From the NCBI GenBank assembly GCA_013362805.1, contig JABFVL010000025.1, positions 18,785 through 82,784 of the forward strand: a stretch of DNA of 64,000 nucleotides. The letters are read 5' to 3'. Within the stretch, counting starts at the first letter, position 1; each line of letters starts with the position of its first letter. Of this stretch, positions 1 to 7,925 are shown piece after piece. The DNA comes from Mycobacteriales bacterium (GTDB taxonomy: Bacteria; Actinomycetota; Actinomycetes; Mycobacteriales; QHCE01). The notes under the pieces are model-generated. The model did no database searches and had not been told where the DNA came from. It saw nothing but the letters and a program-made list of their open reading frames with translations. The position numbers and the translations under genes are program-made.

Positions 1-1
1 A

Positions 2-1156
2 GAAGAACGCAACGCCGAGATCATGACGGCGCTGAACAAGCGACACCGGCGAGCGAACGCGCGCACCCAGGAGGTCAGCGCGATCTTTGTGCCCGGTGTA
101 CAACTGATCGGCGCTCTGGCCACATTCGGCGTGTTCGTGGCCGGCGGCTGGCTCTTCACAAACAACGCCATTGAGCTGGGCACACTCACCGCGTTCCTGC
201 TCTATCTGCGCCGATTCTTTGACCCCGTCGAACAGGTGTCAGCGTTCTACGACACGTTGAAGTCGGCGACGACAGCGCTGGAAAAAATCGCGGCTTTGCT
301 CGCGGTGACACCGGTGGTGCGAGAACCAGCTTCTCCCGTTGCCTTGGGTGCGGTCACTGGTGCCCAAGCCAGCACATCCACGTTGGACGAGCTGGAACGA
401 GAACACCGCGCGGTGGCTGGCGCGGGCGCCCTGCGATTCGACGATGTGACATTCGGATACCGCGATGGCACTACCGTGCTCGGGCCGCTGAATCTGAACA
501 TTCCGGCTGGACAAACTGTGGCTATTGTTGGCCCGACTGGTGCGGGCAAAACAACGCTGGCGCGGCTGATAGCCCGGTTCGCTGACCCAACAACCGGCGT
601 GGTGTCGCTGGGCGGGGTTAATCTGCGCGAGGTCGCTGACGCGGAACTGCGCCGTGCGGTCACGCTCGTCACGCAGGAGAGCATCATGTTCGCCGGAACG
701 GTCGCGGACAACATTGGTTTCGCGCGCCCCGATGCCAGTCGACAAGACATCATCGAGGCGGCCCATGCGGTGGGGGCCGATGACATGCTGGCGGCGCTTT
801 CCGACGGATACGACACAGATGTGGGTGCCCGTGGCGCGCGCTTGTCGGCTGGGCAGCGGCAACTTATCGCTTTCGCTCGAGCGTATCTGGCGGATCCGGC
901 CGTGCTGATTCTGGACGAGGCGACGGCATCCTTGGACATTCCGACTGAGCGTCGGGTGCAAGCCGGGCTGGGCAATCTGCTCGCCGAGCGCACTACGTTG
1001 ATCATCGCGCACCGGTTGTCCACGGTGCAGATCGCGGATCGAGTATTGGTGATCCACGACGGGCACATCGTGGAGGATGGGCCGCCAGCTGAACTCGCTC
1101 AAGGCGATGGACCCTATGCGGCTCTGCACGCGGGTTGGCTCGCGACCACGCATTAG
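2..1156 (+). CDS. ABC exporter, fused permease-ATPase, C-terminal part (5' end outside window)
   Basis: This is the C-terminal part of a half-size ABC exporter: the end of a membrane domain followed by a complete nucleotide-binding domain that powers export across the cytoplasmic membrane. The frame is already open at base 2, so the start lies upstream of the window. Counting from the first in-frame ATG at 23, the last membrane helices cover residues 20-60. The ATPase has Walker A GPTGAGKTT (170-178), Q-loop Gln218, signature LSAGQ (274-278), Walker B with DEA (298-300) and an AHR switch-histidine block near 330. All catalytic motifs are intact. The substrate cannot be read from the sequence, and a partner half-transporter probably lies upstream. 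The TusA-like gene follows within about 35 bases. Confidence 0.93.
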   Translation, partial: EERNAEIMTALNKRHRRANARTQEVSAIFVPGVQLIGALATFGVFVAGGWLFTNNAIELGTLTAFLLYLRRFFDPVEQVSAFYDTLKSATTALEKIAALLAVTPVVREPASPVALGAVTGAQASTSTLDELEREHRAVAGAGALRFDDVTFGYRDGTTVLGPLNLNIPAGQTVAIVGPTGAGKTTLARLIARFADPTTGVVSLGGVNLREVADAELRRAVTLVTQESIMFAGTVADNIGFARPDASRQDIIEAAHAVGADDMLAALSDGYDTDVGARGARLSAGQRQLIAFARAYLADPAVLILDEATASLDIPTERRVQAGLGNLLAERTTLIIAHRLSTVQIADRVLVIHDGHIVEDGPPAELAQGDGPYAALHAGWLATTH

Positions 1157-1190
1157 TGGCGCGAGCGCCCGTGTGGGTGACAATGGATGT

Positions 1191-1409
1191 GTGCAGGTAT
1201 TGGATTTCCGTGGTCAGCGTTGCCCGTTGCCTGTCATCGGGTTGGCGAAAGCGGCCAGGTCAGCGGCCCCGGGCAGCACGTTCCGGGTGCTCGCCGACGA
1301 TCCGGCCGCCCGGGTCGATATTCCCGCTTGGTGCCGAATGAAGAAGCAGGAATTCTTGGGCGCTACTGAATATGAGGGTGCACCCGCATTCGACGTGCGG
1401 GTGAGCTGA
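1191..1409 (+). CDS. TusA-like sulfur-carrier protein
   Basis: A small protein of 72 residues with the TusA/SirA fold signature near the N terminus: an LDFRGQRCPLPV block carrying the CPxP motif whose cysteine accepts persulfide sulfur. The family relays sulfur for tRNA thiolation, molybdenum cofactor or other sulfur metabolism in the cytoplasm. I chose the GTG at 1191 because family members begin only a few residues before the LDxRGxxCP block; GTG at 1173 is an alternative. The frame stays open back into the ABC gene, so a longer reading is formally possible but would add non-family sequence. The gene follows the ABC exporter closely and may be co-transcribed. Which pathway it serves cannot be told here. 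Confidence 0.8.
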   Translation: MQVLDFRGQRCPLPVIGLAKAARSAAPGSTFRVLADDPAARVDIPAWCRMKKQEFLGATEYEGAPAFDVRVS

Positions 1410-1411
1410 CG

Positions 1412-3727
1412 CTACCGAATCGCTGGGCTGCTGCTGCCAGGCCTGAGCCCAGCGGGCGTATATATGTACATCGTCCCGAGCCCATTGGTTGTTGGGCCGT
1501 TGGGATAAGCCGGGTGAGCGGGCTCGGGGCCCTTTTCCGGAGTTGGGGCCGCCTCGGCTGGTGGCACTATCGGCCGGTACGCGACCGGAGCTTTAAAGTT
1601 CTTCCACTTTTCAACGGGTCCATCATCTGTTCCGGTGGGGGTGTACACATCCACGGCCGTGGGTTGAGGCATCACTAGCTGAGCGGATTTGATGAGCTCA
1701 GTCGGATCAAGTTCATCGCGTTGCTTAACGACGAGATGCTGCTGCTCCGCCTCTAGCATCTGTTGACCTTCAGCTGTGATGGGCGGGTACAAACGCATCA
1801 CCACATCACAGTATTCACCGATGATTTCGTTGCCTCGATCCGTGGCGGGGATCGCGTTGGGTCCTAGAAAATAAAGACCCGACACGTAGGTATCCGGGTC
1901 GACATCTCTTCCTTGTTTTCCTACTTGACCAGCGCGTTGCGGACATTGCGCATCGAGAATTTCGTGTCGATGTTTCTGGGGCATCCCAACCGGCAAGACC
2001 TCTCTAAAGTGGCCTTGCCGGGCGTAGCGCACAACAAAGCGTTCATCGGAGAGATGCGCTACTTGAGCGGGAGTGAGTTGAGCACTAGTGGCAAATAGTC
2101 TGGAGAGATGCTGCACATCGGGCGGCATAGCTCGCAAACCAAGCGTAGGTCGTTCACGTAGCTGCGCCAACAGCGATCGACTGTCACTGCCTCGCACCCA
2201 GCCAATCCCGATCACCGCCGTCAACTCTGCTTCCGTGCAGCCAACGGCATCTGGGTCGTCTTGGAGCTTTTGGACACTGTGCCCCACAACGCTCAGATAA
2301 TGCCGCACCGCGGTGGCGGGGTCTGCCCCAGCCATCTCTATAGCGGCCTCGCGCCCAACATCAACCCAATTCAATAGCGCTGTGGGCAAAGTTTCTTCGA
2401 CGAGCAACGCGTGAGTTTTGGCCCTGTCAAGACGAGCTAGAAAGGCCAATTCTTCCGATGACGGCTCTTGGCTCTCAACTTCCGCTGGTTGGTGTTGGGT
2501 GGGTTCAGACGCGGCTGAGAGCACCTGGGAGCCTTCAGCCGAGTTTATTTCCTGAGAAACCGTAATGTCGGGTGACTTTTGTCCCGCTAGCTCTATCGAC
2601 TCCACTGGTTGATCACGATGCGGGCGAGGTTCGGCCGTGGGCCCAGGTAGCCAGGAAGCAATGTGCTCTTCATCTGGGGCTTGTGTGGACATTTGCGGGT
2701 TGGTACCAAAAACCTGGCCGACTATCTCGCGGTAGGTGTGTGAAGTCAAAGATGCGTCACGCGCTAGCGGGCTTTCGTGATTCACATCCGCCGAATCCGC
2801 GCGCCGCCTCTTGCCCGACTTTTTCAGATCGTCCGGCACAAAGACGGTGACATGCGCTGGAGCCTGAGCGCTCGCATGCGCCAATCGGGCAGCCGACTCG
2901 ATTTCCATACGGGACAAACCGGCAGGCAAGACTAGGGCCGCCGTCTGTCGCTCCGGGGTCTCCGCCGGCGTGCCATCGACTAAAATCGGTGGATACGACG
3001 ATTGGGCCGCGGTTGAAACGTGATCTAGCGACTGAGTTCGGCTTTTAGAATCAACCGGCTCCCGTGCATTGTCCATATAAAAGCGGGCGGCCACATTGGG
3101 CTGCGATTGCTCAAGCACCTCCGCTATCGCCTTATTCAAGCCGGGTAGCCCTTTCTTCCAACGTTGAACGCCGGTAAAGGACGCGGCAGGATTAACCTCC
3201 GGCAACAATTCAATGGCCCAACGAGTAGGGCTAATTTCCCTGGTGAGAACACGTTCATCAGTCAGCATCGTGTGCCAGCGCGGCGGGAAGATCGACAGCA
3301 AAGATTCCGCGCTTGCAATCGATTGCAAGTCAGGCGACATACCGAAAGATATTTCCGGCAATTCACGCAATTGAGCAAGCAGTTCTCCATCCTCGCTACC
3401 GCTAACCCAACCGACCGCGAAGGCCACTTGAGCCGCCGCTACATCTTTCGACTTACCCAAGCCCCTGGCGTCTTTTGACTTTGTCACGGGCTCGGCTAGG
3501 TAGCTCTTCATCGCCTCATCGCGAGCTCGTTGCCACGACGCGAGCTGCTGCTGGACGGGCAGGCCTTGACTGGACTGAGCCGCACTGGCCCCGGCGGTAA
3601 TCGTTTTACCGAAGTCTGGCCACATGCGTTCCTGCGCCAATGCCGTGTGTTTCTTGCCACGCTCCAATCGGGGTGTGTGGTCAAGCGTGGGCGCTTCGGC
3701 AGGTTCGGGCTGGGCGTGCGGGTGCAT
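1412..3727 (-). CDS. Large unknown protein with an internal duplication
   Basis: A 771-residue protein that I do not recognise. The ATG at 3727 follows a GGAGG six bases upstream, so the start is secure. Two related globular segments are visible: residues 105-180 begin VGWVSGSEDGELLAQLREL and residues 508-582 begin IGWVRGSDSRSLLAQLRER, each followed by a P-D-x-Q-x-[IL] stretch and a [ST]DER block. A long Ser/Pro/Glu/Gln-rich, probably disordered linker (about 230-430) separates them, and the C terminus is Pro/Thr-rich. There is no signal peptide or membrane segment, so a cytoplasmic, possibly structural or scaffolding protein is the best reading. It runs convergent with the TusA-like gene, 2 bases apart. 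It resembles in style, not by alignment, the other giant unknown proteins in the window. Confidence 0.8.
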   Translation of the reverse strand: MHPHAQPEPAEAPTLDHTPRLERGKKHTALAQERMWPDFGKTITAGASAAQSSQGLPVQQQLASWQRARDEAMKSYLAEPVTKSKDARGLGKSKDVAAAQVAFAVGWVSGSEDGELLAQLRELPEISFGMSPDLQSIASAESLLSIFPPRWHTMLTDERVLTREISPTRWAIELLPEVNPAASFTGVQRWKKGLPGLNKAIAEVLEQSQPNVAARFYMDNAREPVDSKSRTQSLDHVSTAAQSSYPPILVDGTPAETPERQTAALVLPAGLSRMEIESAARLAHASAQAPAHVTVFVPDDLKKSGKRRRADSADVNHESPLARDASLTSHTYREIVGQVFGTNPQMSTQAPDEEHIASWLPGPTAEPRPHRDQPVESIELAGQKSPDITVSQEINSAEGSQVLSAASEPTQHQPAEVESQEPSSEELAFLARLDRAKTHALLVEETLPTALLNWVDVGREAAIEMAGADPATAVRHYLSVVGHSVQKLQDDPDAVGCTEAELTAVIGIGWVRGSDSRSLLAQLRERPTLGLRAMPPDVQHLSRLFATSAQLTPAQVAHLSDERFVVRYARQGHFREVLPVGMPQKHRHEILDAQCPQRAGQVGKQGRDVDPDTYVSGLYFLGPNAIPATDRGNEIIGEYCDVVMRLYPPITAEGQQMLEAEQQHLVVKQRDELDPTELIKSAQLVMPQPTAVDVYTPTGTDDGPVEKWKNFKAPVAYRPIVPPAEAAPTPEKGPEPAHPAYPNGPTTNGLGTMYIYTPAGLRPGSSSPAIR

Positions 3728-3755
3728 ATTCCGCCTCCGGGGTCCATAAAAGAAT

Positions 3756-3813
3756 GTGCGTGATTAGCGACCGGCGATGCTCAGCATCGACCGGCTCCAC
3801 CCACTAATCGCAC
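3756..3813. repeat. Nested inverted repeats upstream of the 771-residue gene
   Basis: An outer near-inverted repeat pairs GTGCGTGATTAG (3756-3767) with CTAATCGCAC (3804-3813). An inner palindrome CGATGC-TCA-GCATCG lies at 3775-3789, flanked by two copies of CGACCGG. The element lies 29-86 bases upstream of the ATG at 3727, where a promoter or operator is expected. It could be a regulator site or a leader hairpin. No regulator can be assigned. Confidence 0.5.
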
Positions 3814-3960
3814 ATTTTGCGGGAAGACCGTTCGGGCAAAAACAAAAAATCCAAAACGGCCCGATCAACAATATTACTGCTGGTCGAACATCTAGGTTAA
3901 AAGATCTCAGCTTGCGGGGAATCAGACTGGTGTTCGTATTTCATTCATCCTTACGGCAGA

Positions 3961-5142
3961 ATGCACGTCATGATTTATGTGCTGCTCGTATTGGTGGGGG
4001 TTGTTCTAGGTGCGGCGGTGGGATGGTTTGCCGCGAAAGCCCGAGCTGCCACTGAAAACGCGCAGCTCCAGGCCGCGTTGGAGGCCGCGAAGGCTACCCG
4101 CACAGCCGAGCAAGCCGCGCAACAAGTCGGCGATGAGCGTCTAGAATTCGCTTTGAAATCGCTTACGGATGAAGCGATCAATAAAAATAATGCCGTATTT
4201 GGTCAGTTGGTCGCACCATTGCGCGAACAATTGACCAAAGTAGAACAACAAGTCGCTGTTGTGGAACGCGAACGTGTTGATGCGTATGCGGGTTTGCGCG
4301 AACAATTGGAAATGACCCACCGCACAAGCGCTCAGTTGCGCACTGAAACAGCGCAACTAGTGGCGGCCTTGCGCGCCCCTACCGTGCGCGGACGCTGGGG
4401 AGAGCAACAGCTCAAGCGGATCGTGGAAGCCGCTGGCATGCTCGACCAGTGCGACTTCACCGAACAGGCGCACACGTCAACCATCGACGGATCGATTCGC
4501 CCCGACATGGTGGTAATGCTCGCGGGGGGCAAACGCATCGTGATTGACGCGAAAGTACCGTTCACCGCCTATCTGGAGGCAATGGAAGCTCGCGACGACA
4601 CCGCACGTGCCGAACAACTGCGAGCCCATGCCAAGCATTTGCGACATCACGTCGACTCACTGGCGAGCAAGGAATATTGGGAAAAGATCGAGGGTACGCC
4701 AGAGTTTGTCGTGCTTTTTGTCCCCGCCGATACGTTTTTGGATACCGCGCTCAAATATGACGCCTCCATGCTTGAACACGCATTCGCGCGCAATGTGGTT
4801 ATCGCTACACCGTCGACCCTGATAGCGCTGCTGCGCACAGTGGCCTACACCTGGCGGCAGGAATCCCTGGCCGCGAACGCCGCCGAAATCCACACCCTAG
4901 GCAAAGAGCTATATTCCCGACTCGCCACGTTCGGCGACCACTTCAGCAAGGTCGGCAGTTCGCTCAACTCAGCGGTAAGCACATTCAACAAAGCCGTCGG
5001 TTCACTTGAAGGACGCGTGTTGGTGACGGCACGCAAGTTCGGCGAACTCCAGGGCATCACCAAAACACTGCCCGACTCCGCCCAAATCGAAGCTGTGCCC
5101 CGCCAACTCCAAGCCCCCGAATTCGCCGAGGAGAACATGTAG
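3961..5142 (+). CDS. rmuC: DNA recombination protein RmuC
   Basis: A 393-residue RmuC family protein. RmuC limits recombination at inverted repeats and carries a nuclease-like fold. The N terminus has one membrane-anchor helix (about residues 5-22), then a heparan-like coiled coil (25-130), then the conserved core with the VRGRWGEQQLKRIVE block, the RPDMVV block and the DAKVPF block typical of the family. Length and domain order are normal. The start could be the ATG at 3961 or the one at 3970; neither has a strong ribosome binding site. From memory, rmuC lies near ispH and xseA in many actinomycetes, as it does here, with about 5 kb of accessory genes inserted between them. Confidence 0.95.
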   Translation: MHVMIYVLLVLVGVVLGAAVGWFAAKARAATENAQLQAALEAAKATRTAEQAAQQVGDERLEFALKSLTDEAINKNNAVFGQLVAPLREQLTKVEQQVAVVERERVDAYAGLREQLEMTHRTSAQLRTETAQLVAALRAPTVRGRWGEQQLKRIVEAAGMLDQCDFTEQAHTSTIDGSIRPDMVVMLAGGKRIVIDAKVPFTAYLEAMEARDDTARAEQLRAHAKHLRHHVDSLASKEYWEKIEGTPEFVVLFVPADTFLDTALKYDASMLEHAFARNVVIATPSTLIALLRTVAYTWRQESLAANAAEIHTLGKELYSRLATFGDHFSKVGSSLNSAVSTFNKAVGSLEGRVLVTARKFGELQGITKTLPDSAQIEAVPRQLQAPEFAEENM

Positions 5143-5288
5143 TAATCACGCGAACTAGCCGCTCAGATGCTTCTTTATTCCAGATTGGTCTAAACAGGAC
5201 ATCGTTTACTCCTTTAACGGGCCCCTGCTAGCTTTGAAAAGCATCCTCACTCGTCAGCCAAGAGACACAAGAGCGCATTGCCAATATT

Positions 5289-6002
5289 TTGGCGCACAAC
5301 ATAAAGCCCCTTAACGCGCTTAACGATCTTTTCATCCAAGCCGAACTAATTCCCACCCCTGGAACTCCATCATCAGGGCGGGTAAGAGCGCCTAAATACA
5401 CAAAGAGTCTGTTGCGGCAGGTGCGGTGGGAAAACGCTGACGACGTAGTGAAGGTCTTCGGTATAACAACAATCGCATTAGAGCAAAGGCGCAAACGATT
5501 TAAAGCCGATGCTTTTGAGATGCACGATTTTAGAACGCTAGAAATAGCATTAGGAAAAGATGGATATCGGATCGACTCAGAGCTAAACATAATCGCGGCG
5601 CAAGACCCTGAGGCCACAAAAGCCTGGTACGAGGCGCTCGAAATGACAGAGTCAACCGCACTGAATATTGTGTTGAATCTCGAAACAGATAGAGAAAACT
5701 TAGCTCCACGCCAGGAAATCCCACGAGCGAAGACTTTGGTTCAACAAGCGAGCCGTTTACTTCTAGCAGGTGTCCCCGATAACACTCAAAGCAGCGCGGT
5801 CGCCTCTTTCGAAGGCCTCAGCGCATCGGCCCTCGCCGCTATTCCCGACCCCGCCGGGCCGCTCGAACAAGAGCCAGCGCCCGACAGTTATCACGCACAA
5901 GCGGGCGCACTCAAAGCTTGGGACGACGCGGCCCGCCAACTCAACCCCATCGCCGCGCTTCCGCCAAGCGAATGGCGGCAACAACCGCGCCATCGCCGGT
6001 AA
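5289..6002 (+). CDS. Unknown protein, start uncertain
   Basis: A 237-residue protein that I do not recognise. The best start is a TTG at 5289 with no clear ribosome binding site. The frame remains open back to 5238, just after an in-frame stop at 5235, and that upstream segment reads like coding sequence (an amphipathic stretch with QETQERIANIL) but contains no ATG, GTG or TTG. The gene may therefore have lost its 5' end or have a start I cannot see. Residues 30-95 are basic and helical, with WENADDVVKVFGI resembling a small helical DNA-binding unit, but the match is weak. The C-terminal third is Ala/Pro-rich and probably disordered. Base composition is lower in GC than the flanking core genes, which fits an accessory gene. 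Confidence 0.5.
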   Translation: MAHNIKPLNALNDLFIQAELIPTPGTPSSGRVRAPKYTKSLLRQVRWENADDVVKVFGITTIALEQRRKRFKADAFEMHDFRTLEIALGKDGYRIDSELNIIAAQDPEATKAWYEALEMTESTALNIVLNLETDRENLAPRQEIPRAKTLVQQASRLLLAGVPDNTQSSAVASFEGLSASALAAIPDPAGPLEQEPAPDSYHAQAGALKAWDDAARQLNPIAALPPSEWRQQPRHRR

Positions 6003-6063
6003 CAATGAAGACAGCTCCAAGAAATGAATACCCTTAATTTCAAAACGGAGCTGCCACGTCTGG

Positions 6064-6360
6064 CTATCGCAAGCGATGAGGGACGATGACCCATTCAACG
6101 AGGGTAAGTCGATCACCGAGAAAGAAGGGCCATCGCACGGCTTTGCCTTTACTTAGATCTTTCCGTGCCCAAACCACACAATCTTCAAGATTCATAAGCC
6201 GGTCAACCGGCCGATGAAATTCATGCGAACCGCTGCGCACCTGCCATTCCACCCAGCCAACGGCTATATCAATTGACCGACAGGAATTCACTAGCTTCGA
6301 GTGCTTGTCTTCATTAAAGGGCCCGCGCCAGAAATAGCAATCAAACACTGTTGATGCCAT
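6064..6360 (-). CDS. Small unknown protein
   Basis: A 98-residue protein without recognised domains. I chose the ATG at 6360 because an AAGGA box lies about eight bases upstream; the frame is open further 5' but that extension is Arg/Pro-rich and looks non-coding. The protein is rich in Trp (FWRGPF, GWVEW, VVWARK, VRWPF, VEWVIV) with short hydrophobic strands, suggesting a compact beta fold. It lies downstream of, and on the same strand as, the CxxC mini-protein at 6473-6661, so the two may form a small operon divergent from the regulator at 6879. Confidence 0.5.
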   Translation of the reverse strand: MASTVFDCYFWRGPFNEDKHSKLVNSCRSIDIAVGWVEWQVRSGSHEFHRPVDRLMNLEDCVVWARKDLSKGKAVRWPFFLGDRLTLVEWVIVPHRLR

Positions 6361-6472
6361 GCGTAAACGTTCCTTGCTTTTGGATGGGTGCGGGATGACG
6401 ACCAAGGGGGCAGCCAACTGGGGAGGCTTCAACCGCCATCCCGCACCACGCCCCCACAAACAGCGACGGCCT

Positions 6473-6661
6473 CTATCGGCGGGCATCGCTGGTGGGGAGG
6501 ATTAACGGCCTCGGATTAGATACACAAACCGGACCCCAGCGGGAGTATTTGGTCGGCAAATGCTGCCATTGCTTAGGACCGACCTGCCGAATACCCGAGC
6601 GACACACCGCACAAACCGGCTTCTTTCGCTGCCAAAATCCGAGCATTTCACCCCTTGCCAT
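6473..6661 (-). CDS. CxxC mini-protein, paralogue of 25714-25902
   Basis: A basic 62-residue protein with a CAVC pair at 17-20 and the block QWQHLPTKYSRWGPVCV at about 32-48. The same block recurs in the 62-residue protein at 25714-25902 (QWEHLPTERSRWGPVCV), so both are real members of one small family. The other copy ends its second knuckle as CVMC, giving a CxxC...CxxC zinc-ribbon-like layout; this copy reads CVSN and lacks the fourth cysteine. An ATG at 6646 with an AGGGG box upstream is an alternative start giving 57 residues. It is divergent from the regulator at 6879. Function is unknown; a DNA- or protein-binding accessory to the regulator is an inference from the repeated pairing. Confidence 0.6.
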   Translation of the reverse strand: MARGEMLGFWQRKKPVCAVCRSGIRQVGPKQWQHLPTKYSRWGPVCVSNPRPLILPTSDARR

Positions 6662-6878
6662 GCGACAACTTGAATCCTTCGGGCTCTCAACCCATATGAG
6701 GACTCTGGCGCGACTTGGTGTCGCTCATCAACACCACGGCATATTCTTCTCTCGCTCTACTGTGTCTTCTTGGTGTCTTCTCGGTGCCTCTTGGCGAATA
6801 ACACAACACGAGACGAAGCCAAGCTAGGTACGCTCGAACGCATTCAGGACAGTCAAGAAACAGGGCAGACAAGCAAAA

Positions 6879-7925
6879 ATGGGCACCGTACTCAAAGGCT
6901 TACTGCACCAGCGTCATCTACAGACATACGCAAATTTCGCTCGCGCCTACGAAAAGGCCGCCGCAGAACTCGACCCTGAGATATCGAATACCTACCCAAG
7001 CCGGTCGCAGTTCCATCGCTGGCTCGATGGCAAGATTAAAAGCCTGCCGTACGCCAATCACTGCCGAGTCCTTGAGCAAATGTTTCCCGGATGGTCTGCG
7101 GCTCAGCTTCTCGCCGCCGAACCGATAGTTCCGCACCAGCAAGTCGCGACTGTTTCGGGCCTAGTCGACATGGTGACATCTGAACTCGGAACACCCACCT
7201 CTACAAATGTGAGTTGGGAACAAAAAAACGAGAATATTCCTTTCAATCATGCACCGGTGGCAATAAGCGACGAGGCATCGGGTGTAGCTCGAAAGCTTGT
7301 CATGCTGGCTCGAGCCAAACGCTGGAAGGAAAGAGATCTACGGCAACTCGCGCGGCTACACGGCCACGTGGTCGAGACTGACCTGCGAACTGATATAGAC
7401 ATCAACCAGGACGGAAATGTATCAATTATTTACCGTCGGGAATTACTCAATCTCACCGATAGGCCGGTAAGAAGACTAGTCACCCAAACGTGGGGCGAAC
7501 ACGTGCCAGGTCGAATCGAGATTAACCCAGGCACAAACTCCGATCGGAATATCAAAATCACAAGAATCCATGAAACAAAAACTCACCTTCGCTATGCCTG
7601 TGATATTAATCCACCAATCGCACCAGGAGAAATGGGAGCGATTGGAATCGAATCCACCGGTTTTAGATTGGTGAGTGATCATTACTGGTGCTTGGCCATA
7701 CCCCGGTACACCAAACAACTAACAATCCAGATACTCCATCGGGGATTGAAAAGGCTTACCGAATGTCACTCATTCCAGGAGCTCGAAAACGGAGAACAAC
7801 GCTCCGCTGACAATGGCCTTATTTGGAATCACATTCAAGATGGCGTGACCATCCTGCAAACGTGCGACTACCTCAACCCGGGACAAACAATTACCGTGCG
7901 ATGGAATTTGGAGACAAATGAATGA
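6879..7925 (+). CDS. Actinobacterial regulator-like protein with N-terminal RHLQTY/SRxQFHRW domain
   Basis: A 348-residue protein. The N-terminal 85 residues match a pattern I know from putative regulators of Streptomyces and relatives: VLKGLLHQRHLQTYANF, PSRSQFHRWLDG, LPYANHCRVLEQMFPGW. That segment is thought to act as a helix-turn-helix-like DNA-binding unit. A linker (about 90-130) leads to a helical LVMLARAKRWKERDLRQLARLHG segment and then a C-terminal domain (about 165-345) rich in beta strands, probably a ligand-binding sandwich. It overlaps the next gene by eight bases, which suggests translational coupling. The CxxC mini-protein is encoded divergently about 220 bases upstream. DNA-binding is inferred; no target is known. 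Confidence 0.75.
   Translation: MGTVLKGLLHQRHLQTYANFARAYEKAAAELDPEISNTYPSRSQFHRWLDGKIKSLPYANHCRVLEQMFPGWSAAQLLAAEPIVPHQQVATVSGLVDMVTSELGTPTSTNVSWEQKNENIPFNHAPVAISDEASGVARKLVMLARAKRWKERDLRQLARLHGHVVETDLRTDIDINQDGNVSIIYRRELLNLTDRPVRRLVTQTWGEHVPGRIEINPGTNSDRNIKITRIHETKTHLRYACDINPPIAPGEMGAIGIESTGFRLVSDHYWCLAIPRYTKQLTIQILHRGLKRLTECHSFQELENGEQRSADNGLIWNHIQDGVTILQTCDYLNPGQTITVRWNLETNE

Noticed and set aside
239..1183. Long minus-strand frames opposite the ABC gene
   Set aside because: They mirror the codon bias of a well-supported ABC ATPase, have Arg/Ser-rich composition and match no family.
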